A model generated the notes under the pieces. The model made no database searches. It was not told the DNA's origin and saw only the letters and a list, made by a program, of their open reading frames with translations. This document shows positions 7,233-14,783 of a DNA stretch of 14,792 nt, one piece after another (position 1 is the stretch's first letter; the number at the start of each line of letters is the position of its first letter). The stretch lies in assembly GCA_023418095.1 (NCBI GenBank), contig JAEZDL010000172.1, forward strand, positions 1 through 14,792, given 5' to 3'. The translations under genes and the position numbers were made by a program. This DNA comes from Bacteroidota bacterium. Lineage in GTDB: Bacteria > Bacteroidota > Bacteroidia > Flavobacteriales_F > PHOS-HE28.

Positions 7233-8534
7233 ATGAAGATGAACGGTGCGGATGCATTTGAACGATCCCTGAAGGAGGCACTGGGATCCTATGAAGTGCC
7301 TTACAACTCGGCCGATTGGGCGCAGTTGGAAAAGCGGCTCGATGCTGGCAAGGTCTCCACGCGGCACACATCCGCCGGCCTTTACGCCTTGTTGCTCGGT
7401 GGCGCGATCGCCGTTTCCACCACGGTGTGGTACCTCATGAACGAAGATCCCGGTACAGGTGCTTCCAGCGGGATCGCCATGGTGAGCGATGTGAACGATC
7501 ACTCCGATCGGGACACAGCGGGCGAAGCTTCCACCGCCAAAGATCCGATCGATCCAGTGATCGAAGAAAATGCTTCTGCGGAAGAAGTCGCAGTGGTAGC
7601 GGAGGAAAGCGAGCCGAAAGTGAAGGGAACCCCGGTGCGTGCGACGATCAAGGACCGATCGGCCGATCGGTCCACGGGAAAGCCAACAAAACCTGCCGAT
7701 CAGGCTTCCGCTTCAAATACAACGAAGAAAGAAGAGGCTGCCACAGCGGCCAAAAGCATCGCGATCAAGCCGAGTGTTACCGAAGGTTGCCCTGGTACCA
7801 CAGTTGAATTCGAGGTCGAGAACATGCCTGATGAAGGGATCCACCTTTGGAACTTCGGTGATGGCAGTTTCTCCAACAAGCCCGATCCAACGCATACGTT
7901 CTCCAAAGCTGGCACTTTCGAAGTGATGCTCTCGCATTCCTCCGTAGGTGGTGGTAATATCTTGAACAAACCAGCATCCGATCGGATCGTGATCCACGAA
8001 GCGCCCGAAGCCTCGTTCCATTTCCGCAAGGATGAAGAAGAGAACCGCGTGCCTTCCGTCCGTTTTGAGAACCGGAGCATCGGTGGCAACCAGTATCATT
8101 GGGATTTCGGCGATGGAAGCTCCACCACGGTCGCACACCCGAACCACGTGTTCAAGAAGAAAGGCACCTACCAGGTAACGCTCACTACTACCAACGCAAA
8201 AGGTTGTGTGGATCGGGCCGATCGCACCATCGTGATCGACAAGGATTACAACCTGCTCGCAGCTTCAACCTTCTCGCCGGATGGCAATGGTTTCGAGGAC
8301 ACCTTCATTCCCGAAGCACTCAAAACACTTGGCGCTGGCTTCCACATGTCCATTTTCGATCCTGTGACCGGTGCGATCCTGTACGAGACCACCGATCCGC
8401 AACGCCCATGGAACGGCCGGATCAACAACAAAGGTGAACTCTGCTCGGCCGGCGAATACGTATGGCTGGTGGAGATGAAGGATGGCGATCTGCTCGGCGG
8501 AACCTACACCGGGAATGTGAGCCTGCTGCGTTGA
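7233..8534 (+). CDS. Membrane-anchored PKD-domain protein with gliding-motility-type (CHU_C) C-terminus, putative sigma partner
   Basis: The 433-residue protein starts at 7233 (MKMNGAD); Met3 at 7239 is an alternative. Residues 1-46 are hydrophilic with basic residues just before one membrane helix at about 48-68 (LYALLLGGAIAVSTTVWYL), so the N-terminus should be cytosolic and the rest periplasmic. There is no cleavable signal peptide. A Ser/Thr/Glu/Lys-rich low-complexity stalk covers about 71-175. Two PKD-like domains follow, marked by HLWNFGDGSFS (about 180-256) and YHWDFGDGSS (about 260-336). The end, from about 339, resembles the CHU_C/T9SS type B domain (ASTFSPDGNGFEDTF ... NVSLLR). Being 4 bases downstream of an ECF sigma gene suggests that the cytosolic segment (SLKEALGSYEVP...DWAQLEKRLD) holds the sigma factor. 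It has none of the His/Cys pattern of zinc anti-sigma domains, so this role is inference. It may simply be an envelope structural protein. Confidence 0.85.
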   Translation: MKMNGADAFERSLKEALGSYEVPYNSADWAQLEKRLDAGKVSTRHTSAGLYALLLGGAIAVSTTVWYLMNEDPGTGASSGIAMVSDVNDHSDRDTAGEASTAKDPIDPVIEENASAEEVAVVAEESEPKVKGTPVRATIKDRSADRSTGKPTKPADQASASNTTKKEEAATAAKSIAIKPSVTEGCPGTTVEFEVENMPDEGIHLWNFGDGSFSNKPDPTHTFSKAGTFEVMLSHSSVGGGNILNKPASDRIVIHEAPEASFHFRKDEEENRVPSVRFENRSIGGNQYHWDFGDGSSTTVAHPNHVFKKKGTYQVTLTTTNAKGCVDRADRTIVIDKDYNLLAASTFSPDGNGFEDTFIPEALKTLGAGFHMSIFDPVTGAILYETTDPQRPWNGRINNKGELCSAGEYVWLVEMKDGDLLGGTYTGNVSLLR

Positions 8535-8554
8535 TAACCGATCTGAAGGCAATG

Positions 8555-8586
8555 GGAACCCGGTTCAGCCGGGTTCCTTATTTTTG
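8555..8586 (+). terminator. Rho-independent terminator of the sigma/PKD operon
   Basis: A perfect 9-bp stem, GGAACCCGG (8555-8563) with CCGGGTTCC (8569-8577), has a 5-base loop TTCAG and is followed by TTATTTTTG. It begins 21 bases after the PKD/CHU_C stop codon. The T-run also contains the candidate promoter element of the next gene. Confidence 0.9.
8579..8586 (+). promoter_or_regulatory. Candidate -7 element of the giant surface protein gene
   Basis: TATTTTTG matches TAnnTTTG perfectly but is embedded in the T-run of the preceding terminator. No TTG box lies at the usual distance upstream, since that space is taken by the hairpin. If used, the transcript would carry a leader of roughly 75 bases containing two inverted repeats. 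The match could be a by-product of the terminator's T-rich tail. Confidence 0.35.
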
Positions 8587-8603
8587 GTGCGAGGCAACTT
8601 GTA

Positions 8604-8637
8604 GCGGAAATTCCGCATCATTGGTGTGCCACCAATG
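8604..8637 (+). promoter_or_regulatory. Two adjacent inverted repeats in the leader of the giant gene
   Basis: GCGGAA-A-TTCCGC (8604-8616) is a perfect 6-bp palindrome around a single A. Two bases later comes CATTGGTG-TGC-CACCAATG (8619-8637), a perfect 8-bp inverted repeat with a 3-base loop. The pair ends 32 bases before the ATG at 8670. They could be protein-binding operators, or in the second case an RNA hairpin; neither is followed by a T-run, so they are not terminators. Confidence 0.45.
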
Positions 8638-8669
8638 TCAACCGAGCTTCAACTGCCGCACGCAACGAT

Positions 8670-11600
8670 ATGAACCCACAGACCAAGTCGTATATCAATA
8701 GGTTCCATTCCCTATCGATCGGAATTCTTTGCGGCTTCCTCCTGATCGGCTTCAATAGCGATCTGCAGGCCCAGCAATATTCGATCACGGATGGGACTAT
8801 CACCGCTTGTTCTGGCGTTCTGGGGGATTCAGGGGGTCCCGCAGGGGAATATGGCGACAACGAGAATTATACGGTAGTGATCTGCCCGGATATTCCTGGT
8901 GATGCTATTCATTTGGATTTTGTTGTGTGGGATCTGGATGCCTCAGGCCCGAACAACAATTTGGATCGTATTCGCATTTGGGACGGAAATTCCACCGCAG
9001 GGACTTACATGGGAGAGTACAACACACCGCCCAACGGAAATGCTGCTGAAGCTTCAAATTTGAATCCGAGCGGTTGTCTTACCATTCAGTTCATCTCAAA
9101 TGGGTCCGGCACGGGCAATTTCGCTGCAACGATCACTTGCTTCACGCCATGTGATCGGCCCACAGCGGTCGCTCACATGTCAGAACCGGGACCTGCTTTG
9201 GTTTGCGTTGGTGAGGAGGTTCAATTCTTTGGTGATTCATCGTATGCTGCACCTGGATTTAATATCGCTTCCTATGAGTGGGTGTTCGATGATGGCACAA
9301 CGGCAAATACACCCACCGCTTCACATTCCTTCAGCGAACCAGGCGAATACATGGTTCAGTTGAACCTTGTTGATGATAATGGATGCGTAAATTCCAACGT
9401 GGTGGATCTACAGGTGCTTGTTAGTACCACTCCAAGTTTCAATGGTACGATCGAAAGTACTGAATCGTGCCTCGGTGCTTCCGTAGATCTGAATGCAGTG
9501 GTCACACCAACTACCTGGACCGGTATACCGGAAGCCAATTTCGGTGATGGTGTTTATTTGCCTGATTCATTGGGGGTTCCGTTCAATTCAGAAGTTGTTT
9601 TCACGCAGTTCGACCCCGGCCAGGTAATAACATCTTGTGATGACATTGTTTCCATCTGCGTGGAAATGGAACATTCATTCATGGGTGATCTCGTGCTGAT
9701 GGTTACATGTCCAAATGGCCAATCACAAACTCTTCATCAGCAAGGCGGTGGCGGGACTTTTCTGGGGGATGCGAATGATCTTGATAGTAATCTCAACCCT
9801 GTTCCCGGCGAATGCTGGAACTATTGCTGGAGTTCTACTGCTACTCTGGGTACTTGGGAGCAAAGTTCGCAATGGGGTGCATCACCCAATGTAATGCCTT
9901 CGAGCCAGGGCACAGCTTTAATTCCTGATACCTACACTCCTGTAGAACTTTGTACGGAATTAATTGGCTGCCCACTGAACGGAACCTGGACCTACACGTC
10001 GATTGATTTTTGGGGTATTGATAACGGTTTCATTTGCTCCTGGTCGATCAACTTCGATCCATCGATCATTCCTGATGTGACCCAGTTCACACCAGTACCT
10101 GGGGTAAGCGTAACTGATTCCGCTTCATGGTCCGGCCCCGGTCTTGTTCTTGATCCAGCCGATCCGCTGTCAGCCACGGCTGAAGCTACTGCGCCAGGTG
10201 CCTATGATTATGTCTTCTCTGTTACGGACAATTTCGGATGTTCTTATGATACCACTATCACGGTCACTGTGGCTGAGCCCATGGAAGTTGAAGCCGGTCC
10301 TGATATCGTACTCTGCAACGATCCAGTTCCAATGGCCGGTGAAGTGGCGAATGCAGGTCCGTCGGATTGCATCTGGACTCTTGAGCTTTACGAAAGCTGG
10401 GGTGATACTTGGAATGGCGGAGCGAACGTAACCGTGACGATAGATGGCGTGAGCAACAATTACGCGATCACGACTTCGGGAACTACTGAACAGACACATA
10501 ATCTCAGCGTATCCGCTGGATCTTCGATCTCGATCCAGTATACCGCAGGGAGCAGTTTCAATAATGAGAATTCATTCACCCTGTTCGATGACCTCGGCAC
10601 GGTGATCTATGCTTCACCCTTTGGACCGATGTCCGGCGTGGCATGGAGCGGTACGGCCAGTTGCGGCGGATCGAGCATTCAAGCGGAATTCCTTTGGACA
10701 CCAGCGGATGGATTGGATGATCCCACTGATCCGCTCACGAACGTTTTCGTTACGCAGCCCACGTGGTTCTACCTTTCCGTATTCCCGCCTGGTTTCCCCG
10801 AATGTGCGGTGATGGATAGCGTGTTGGTAAGCCCCGATCCTTCGCTCGATGCTGGTGAGAACAACGAGCTCACCGTCTGTGCCAATGAACCGATGTTCAG
10901 CCTTACGGATTCGCTCGCGGGAACTCCGGATGATGGCGGTGTATGGACTTTGAACGGCGCAACGGTGCCGGAGGATTTCGATCCGATGACGGGCAGCGCA
11001 GGCACCTACACGTACACCGTTACAAGCAATGCAGGCTGTTTCGCCACGGCGGAATTATCGATCGAGATCATTCCGGTGGAAGATCCAACCTGTTGTGGCA
11101 TCGCAGATGCCGGCGAGGATTCATATTCCTGCGATCTGTCGATCAACCTCTACGCGACCCCCGGAAATACGGGCGTCGGCGAATGGTCCGGTCCTCCCGG
11201 TGCAGTTTTCCAGGATGCGAGTTCCCCGCAGACCACAGTGACCATGCCTCCGGGCAGCGGCGGTACGCATACGTTCTATTGGATCGAAGATGATGAAGCT
11301 TTCTGTTACCTGATCGATAGTGTACAAAAGACGTTCACCGATGATATCGTGATCGACATCGCATCGGTGAATGCGCTTTGCTTCTCTTATTGCGATGGAT
11401 CGGCGCAGGCGACCATCACCGGTGGAAATGCTGCCAACGGCTTCACGTACGCATGGAGTGGCGGCACGGGAAGCAATACGGCTTCGATCAGTGATCTGTG
11501 CGCGGGCGAATATTCGTTGCTCGTGACGGACGACAACGGCTGCCAGGATTCCGCTACGGTCGTGATCACCGAACCGGTGTTGCTGCAGATCGATTCATTG

Positions 11601-12347
11601 GCTCATCAACCTGTTACCTGTTCCGGTGATTGCGATGGGCAGATGGAGATATACGACGCAGAAGCCGTTGAATACAGTTTCAACCAAGGTGCCACGTGGA
11701 GCGCCGATCCGATCAGTATCAATTCGTGCGAGGGGATCTATCCGGTACAGATCCGCGATGCGATCGGTTGTATCGGCACCGGTGTGATCACTGTCACCGG
11801 TCCGCCGCCAGTTGTGGCCGATTTCGAATGGGGACCCGATAACGTGAACGTGGATAACCCGCGCGTACAATTCGACAACACTTCCGAGAACGCCGATACG
11901 TACGACTGGGATATCGCGGGGTTATTGCAGACAACGATCGAAGATCCGGTCTTCGTTTTTGATGAAAGAGATCCAGCGAGCTACGAAGTATGCCTGATCG
12001 CGTACAATTTCAACCAATGTTCCGATACGATCTGTCACATGGTGGAGATCGCGGATGTGCTGCTCACGTACGTGCCGAACACCTTCACCCCGAACGGCGA
12101 CGATCTGAACGAGGAGTTCCGCATGAGCGTGAACATCGATGTGATTACCAGCTTCAACATGACGGTATTCGATCGATGGGGTCAAGTCGTCTTCCAGACC
12201 ACCGATCCCTATGAAGGTTGGAACGGTGGTTTCGGCAATGGCGGTGAAGTATTGAAAAGCGATGTGTATGCCTATCGCATCACCTTTGAGATACAGGAAA
12301 CACAGGCTCGGCGCGAATACCTCGGGCATGTCACCTTGTTGAGATAG
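8670..12347 (+). CDS. Giant secreted modular surface protein (CUB-like, PKD, P-domain-like, SprB-like repeats, CHU_C end)
   Basis: The 1225-residue protein has a long signal peptide (about 1-35, hydrophobic core SIGILCGFLLIGF, cleavage near LQAQ). Domains in order: a CUB-like beta-sandwich at about 36-160 with paired cysteines; a PKD domain at about 163-252 (YEWVFDDGTT); and a split Ig-like repeat at about 258-535. The split repeat carries a P-domain-like insert at about 300-465 (ICVEMEHSFMGDLVLMVTCP ... WGIDNGFICSWSINF). A second Ig-like repeat at about 538-720 is interrupted by a DSWGDGWNG-type domain at about 567-665 (YESWGDTWNGG). Ig-like segments cover about 722-890, followed by two SprB-like repeats at about 893-970 and 974-1045, and a PKD-like domain at about 1048-1128. 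A CHU_C type B sorting domain runs from about 1134 (VPNTFTPNGDDLNEEF ... VTLLR). Secretion by Sec then T9SS with cell-surface attachment is expected. The make-up suggests adhesion or glycan and protein binding. No catalytic protease or hydrolase domain is visible. The specific function is unknown. Confidence 0.9.
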   Translation: MNPQTKSYINRFHSLSIGILCGFLLIGFNSDLQAQQYSITDGTITACSGVLGDSGGPAGEYGDNENYTVVICPDIPGDAIHLDFVVWDLDASGPNNNLDRIRIWDGNSTAGTYMGEYNTPPNGNAAEASNLNPSGCLTIQFISNGSGTGNFAATITCFTPCDRPTAVAHMSEPGPALVCVGEEVQFFGDSSYAAPGFNIASYEWVFDDGTTANTPTASHSFSEPGEYMVQLNLVDDNGCVNSNVVDLQVLVSTTPSFNGTIESTESCLGASVDLNAVVTPTTWTGIPEANFGDGVYLPDSLGVPFNSEVVFTQFDPGQVITSCDDIVSICVEMEHSFMGDLVLMVTCPNGQSQTLHQQGGGGTFLGDANDLDSNLNPVPGECWNYCWSSTATLGTWEQSSQWGASPNVMPSSQGTALIPDTYTPVELCTELIGCPLNGTWTYTSIDFWGIDNGFICSWSINFDPSIIPDVTQFTPVPGVSVTDSASWSGPGLVLDPADPLSATAEATAPGAYDYVFSVTDNFGCSYDTTITVTVAEPMEVEAGPDIVLCNDPVPMAGEVANAGPSDCIWTLELYESWGDTWNGGANVTVTIDGVSNNYAITTSGTTEQTHNLSVSAGSSISIQYTAGSSFNNENSFTLFDDLGTVIYASPFGPMSGVAWSGTASCGGSSIQAEFLWTPADGLDDPTDPLTNVFVTQPTWFYLSVFPPGFPECAVMDSVLVSPDPSLDAGENNELTVCANEPMFSLTDSLAGTPDDGGVWTLNGATVPEDFDPMTGSAGTYTYTVTSNAGCFATAELSIEIIPVEDPTCCGIADAGEDSYSCDLSINLYATPGNTGVGEWSGPPGAVFQDASSPQTTVTMPPGSGGTHTFYWIEDDEAFCYLIDSVQKTFTDDIVIDIASVNALCFSYCDGSAQATITGGNAANGFTYAWSGGTGSNTASISDLCAGEYSLLVTDDNGCQDSATVVITEPVLLQIDSLAHQPVTCSGDCDGQMEIYDAEAVEYSFNQGATWSADPISINSCEGIYPVQIRDAIGCIGTGVITVTGPPPVVADFEWGPDNVNVDNPRVQFDNTSENADTYDWDIAGLLQTTIEDPVFVFDERDPASYEVCLIAYNFNQCSDTICHMVEIADVLLTYVPNTFTPNGDDLNEEFRMSVNIDVITSFNMTVFDRWGQVVFQTTDPYEGWNGGFGNGGEVLKSDVYAYRITFEIQETQARREYLGHVTLLR

Positions 12348-12371
12348 GATCGATCGCACTGATCGGACCCG

Positions 12372-12399
12372 GAGCGATCGGCCTTTGCGCCGATCGTTC
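12372..12399 (+). terminator. Hairpin terminator after the giant surface protein gene
   Basis: An 11-bp stem with one G-U pair, GAGCGATCGGC (12372-12382) with GCCGATCGTTC (12389-12399), has a 6-base loop CTTTGC. It lies 24 bases after the stop codon. Only a weak T-rich tail (TGCTTTC) follows, so termination may be inefficient. The stem is built around CGATCG, the word over-represented in this window. Confidence 0.6.
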
Positions 12400-12425
12400 T
12401 GCTTTCAGAAGCTGGCTCGGCACCC

Positions 12426-12453
12426 TTTGGCTGAAGCAGAAGCCCTAAATTCG
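12426..12453 (+). promoter_or_regulatory. Candidate promoter of the acyl-CoA dehydrogenase gene
   Basis: TTTG (12426-12429), a 16-base spacer and TAAATTCG (12446-12453) resemble the Bacteroidota -33/-7 layout, with one mismatch in the -7 element and a slightly short spacer. Transcription would begin about 10 bases before the first ATG at 12471, or about 38 bases before the ATG at 12498. Confidence 0.45.
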
Positions 12454-12470
12454 CGCGCCCTTTCAAGAAA

Positions 12471-13646
12471 ATGAAAGCGGTAACCGAAGAGAAGAGAATG
12501 GAATTCGCCACTACCGAGAACCAGACGATGATCGCGCAGGCCGTGCGCGATCTGTGTGAACGCGAACTGCGCCCCAACGTAATGGACTGGGATGAGTCGC
12601 AACACATGCCGATCGACCTTTTTAAGGAACACTTCGGTCCAGCGGGGATGCTTGGCGTGCTGGTGCCGGAGAAATTCGGTGGTGCAGGCCTCGGTTATTT
12701 CGAATACATCTCCACCATCGTGGAAGTGGCCAAGATCTGCGGAAGCATAGGCCTAAGCGTGGCGGCGCACAACAGTCTTTGCACCGGGCATATCCTTCAA
12801 TTCGGCAGCGAGGAACAGAAGAAGAATTGGCTGCCGAAGCTGGCCACCGGTGAATGGCTTGGCGCCTGGGCGCTTACCGAGCCGAACACCGGCAGCGATG
12901 CGATGCGGATGAAATGCACCGCGCGAAAGGAAGGCAATGAATGGATCCTGAACGGTACGAAAAGCTGGATCACCCACGGAAAAAGCGGTGATGTGGTGGT
13001 GGCGATCGTGCGCACCGGCGAATTGCTCGATACGAAAGGAATGACCGCATTCGTGATCGAGCGTGGTACGCCCGGCTTGAAGGCCGGCAAGAAAGAGAAC
13101 AAACTGGGCATGCGCGCCAGCGAGACCGCCGAAGTGATCTTCGAGGAATGCCGGGTACCGGCGGAAAATATCCTCGGCAAGGAAGGTGAAGGTTTCCAGC
13201 AGGCGATGAAGATCCTGGATGGCGGCCGGATCAGCATTGCGGCTCTAAGCCTTGGGATCGCCAAGGGCGCCTTCGAGGCCAGCGTGAAGTATGCGAAGGA
13301 AAGGGAGCAATTCGGGCAGGCCATCGCGAACTTCCAGGCGATCGCGTTCAAGCTCGCCGACATGGCCACACGGATCGAAGCAGCCGAACTGCTCACGCTG
13401 CAGGCTGCCGATCTGAAGAACCGCCACCTGCCGATGACCACGCAAAGTGCCATGGCGAAGTATTACGCCAGCGAAGTCTGTGTGTGGGCGAGCAACGAAG
13501 CGGTGCAGATCTTCGGAGGCTACGGCTATACGAAGGATTATCCGGTGGAAAAATTCTACCGCGACAGCAAGCTCTGCACGATCGGCGAAGGCACCAGCGA
13601 GATCCAGAAGCTCGTGATCAGCCGGAACGTGTTGAAGGGGAAGTAA
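12471..13646 (+). CDS. Acyl-CoA dehydrogenase (short/branched-chain type)
   Basis: This FAD-dependent enzyme oxidises an acyl-CoA to the trans-2-enoyl-CoA and passes electrons to electron-transfer flavoprotein, in beta-oxidation or branched-chain amino acid breakdown. The 391-residue length is standard for a soluble tetrameric family member. The family signatures are AWALTEPNTGSDA (132-144) and QIFGGYGYTKDYPVEKFYRD (346-365). IGEGTSEIQ provides Glu373 at the position of the catalytic base in short-chain and butyryl-type enzymes. REQFGQAIANFQAI (278-291) lies in the C-terminal helical domain. An alternative start at 12498 (MEFATTENQ) fits the usual family N-terminus and is preceded by the purine run GAAGAGAAGAGA, so the true protein may be 382 residues. 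It appears to be a single-gene unit. The chain-length preference cannot be assigned from sequence alone; isovaleryl-CoA dehydrogenase is less likely because that enzyme's base sits elsewhere. Confidence 0.95.
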   Translation: MKAVTEEKRMEFATTENQTMIAQAVRDLCERELRPNVMDWDESQHMPIDLFKEHFGPAGMLGVLVPEKFGGAGLGYFEYISTIVEVAKICGSIGLSVAAHNSLCTGHILQFGSEEQKKNWLPKLATGEWLGAWALTEPNTGSDAMRMKCTARKEGNEWILNGTKSWITHGKSGDVVVAIVRTGELLDTKGMTAFVIERGTPGLKAGKKENKLGMRASETAEVIFEECRVPAENILGKEGEGFQQAMKILDGGRISIAALSLGIAKGAFEASVKYAKEREQFGQAIANFQAIAFKLADMATRIEAAELLTLQAADLKNRHLPMTTQSAMAKYYASEVCVWASNEAVQIFGGYGYTKDYPVEKFYRDSKLCTIGEGTSEIQKLVISRNVLKGK

Positions 13647-13651
13647 GAGAG

Positions 13652-13693
13652 ATAGCTCTCCAAGGAGCTATTGAGTTTTGGAGAGCAATTTTT
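13652..13693 (+). terminator. Terminator with two overlapping alternative hairpins after the acyl-CoA dehydrogenase gene
   Basis: GCTCTCCAA (13655-13663) pairs perfectly with TTGGAGAGC (13678-13686) around a 14-base loop and is followed by AATTTTT, a plausible terminator. An alternative stem, ATAGCTC (13652-13658) with GAGCTAT (13665-13671), shares bases with the first, so both cannot form at once. It starts 5 bases after the stop codon. Confidence 0.7.
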
Positions 13694-13718
13694 CCTATTT
13701 TGCTATGTTTGATGGTTC

Positions 13719-14445
13719 ATGCAATATCTCTATTTCAGTCTCTTCATCTATTTGGGGTGGTTAAACTGTGCTATTGCACAAAGTGGGAAGCGTGTTTCTT
13801 TTGACCTAGGTTATGAGAGACGTGTAGGTCCGGAATTTCCAAATGGATTCACCTATGCATATAAAACACCTTTACCATGGCAGGAATTGAGTAAACACTT
13901 GAGCGGGTCGGTGGTACGCTTCAATATTTCATACGGGATCTTGAGATCAAGGCTATTTATTAGTTATGAGTACTGTGTAAGGAATGATCATTTTTTTTCC
14001 TGCCAACACTAATACTGTGCAAAGATCGGAGAATGCGTGGATGACTGATAATCTGATATCCTTACTTGTGCCATTGCGACTTACAAATGGGAATGAGATC
14101 AGGTTTGCAGCAGGTGTTGGATGGATGAATCGCGGTACTGAGTTTGGAGTTCGGGAAGCACAAGTTTTGCAAGGTACCGATTCGATCATTTTTCAAACGG
14201 TTGGGGATTTACACTTTACTAGTTCATTTCTGTCAAGTACATATCATCTGGGCCGAATGGGAATTGGTCTCAGGATACATTATGTAACTCAAAGTAACTT
14301 TCTATTGCAGGGCAAATTTGTATTGCCTGCAATGTTATTTAGTTATAACCTATGGCAGCTTCCTTCTCGATCCCATGCTCCTCAACAACCATCATCCATG
14401 CACCTTCCGACAGACATAGCTCCTGGTCGGATCAACGGGGGTTGA
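13719..14445 (+). pseudogene. Frameshifted exported beta-rich protein gene (possible outer-membrane barrel)
   Basis: The first frame, from ATG 13719, begins with a signal peptide (MQYLYFSLFIYLGWLNCAIAQ) and beta-rich sequence (VVRFNISYGILRSRLFISYEY), then stops at 14012 shortly after a run of eight T at 13991-13998. The sequence continues in the next frame, after that run, as PANTNTVQRSENAWMTDN to the stop at 14445. Removing one T joins them into about 241 residues. Alternating hydrophobic and polar strands (EIRFAAGVGWMN, MGIGLRIHYVT) suggest a small outer-membrane beta-barrel, but no family is recognised. A TATTTTG element at 13696-13702 may be its promoter. The gene is visibly AT-richer and poorer in GATC than its neighbours, which points to transfer or weak selection. 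It may be a pseudogene, a phase-variable gene, or intact with a sequencing error in the homopolymer. Confidence 0.7.
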
Positions 14446-14466
14446 ACCATATATTTTGTTACCCTC

Positions 14467-14496
14467 TTGCTCATTCCATCTCTACAGCTATCTTTG
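14467..14496 (+). promoter_or_regulatory. Promoter of rpsU
   Basis: TTG (14467-14469), a 19-base spacer and TATCTTTG (14489-14496) fit the Bacteroidota -33/-7 consensus closely and form the best promoter in the window. The -7 element lies 31 bases upstream of the rpsU ATG, implying a leader of about 25 bases. Confidence 0.75.
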
Positions 14497-14527
14497 CGCT
14501 CCGTTTCGAAAAAGTAGACCATACACA

Positions 14528-14719
14528 ATGCTGATCATCCCAGTAAAAGAAGGCGAAAGCATCGATAAGGCGCTCAAGAAGTTCAAGAAGAAGTTCGAGC
14601 GCACCGGCACCATGCGTCAACTGCGCAAGCGCCAGAGCTTTACGAAGCCTTCCGTGGCACGCCGCAAGGAGATCATCCGCGCCGCGTACAAACTGCAGAT
14701 GCAGACGGACGAGCAATAG
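14528..14719 (+). CDS. rpsU: 30S ribosomal protein S21
   Basis: This 63-residue basic protein is bS21 of the small ribosomal subunit, which sits near the anti-Shine-Dalgarno end of 16S rRNA and influences initiation. It starts MLIIPVKEGESIDKALKKF and continues with the Lys/Arg-rich FERTGTMRQLRKRQSF and PSVARRKEIIRAAYK segments typical of the family. The length fits the family. The frame is open 24 residues further upstream, but that stretch lies across the promoter and is not S21-like, so the ATG at 14528 is the start. No Shine-Dalgarno sequence is visible, in line with many Bacteroidota genes. It stands alone between its own promoter and terminator. Confidence 0.96.
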   Translation: MLIIPVKEGESIDKALKKFKKKFERTGTMRQLRKRQSFTKPSVARRKEIIRAAYKLQMQTDEQ

Positions 14720-14739
14720 TCCGTTCACATATTCCGTTC

Positions 14740-14783
14740 GAAGGCGAAAGGTCCGATCAGGACTTTTCGCCTTCTTTGTTGTT
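14740..14783 (+). terminator. Strong terminator of rpsU
   Basis: A 15-bp stem with one G-U pair (14740-14754 with 14760-14774) closes a 5-base loop GATCA and is followed by TTTGTTGTTG. It begins 20 bases after the rpsU stop codon. The near-perfect stem could also terminate a minus-strand gene entering from beyond the window. Confidence 0.85.

Noticed and set aside
9570..10060. A subtilisin-type protease in the giant protein, suggested by its P-domain-like segment
   Set aside because: No catalytic Asp/His/Ser protease domain is present upstream; the P-domain-like segment stands as an accessory module.
13719..14012. A separate intact 97-residue secreted protein
   Set aside because: Beta-rich sequence continues without a break in the next frame directly after the T8 run, so a frameshift of one longer gene is the simpler reading.
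14456..14527. A 24-residue N-terminal extension of S21
   Set aside because: It spans the TTG-N19-TATCTTTG promoter and would make the protein longer than the family norm.
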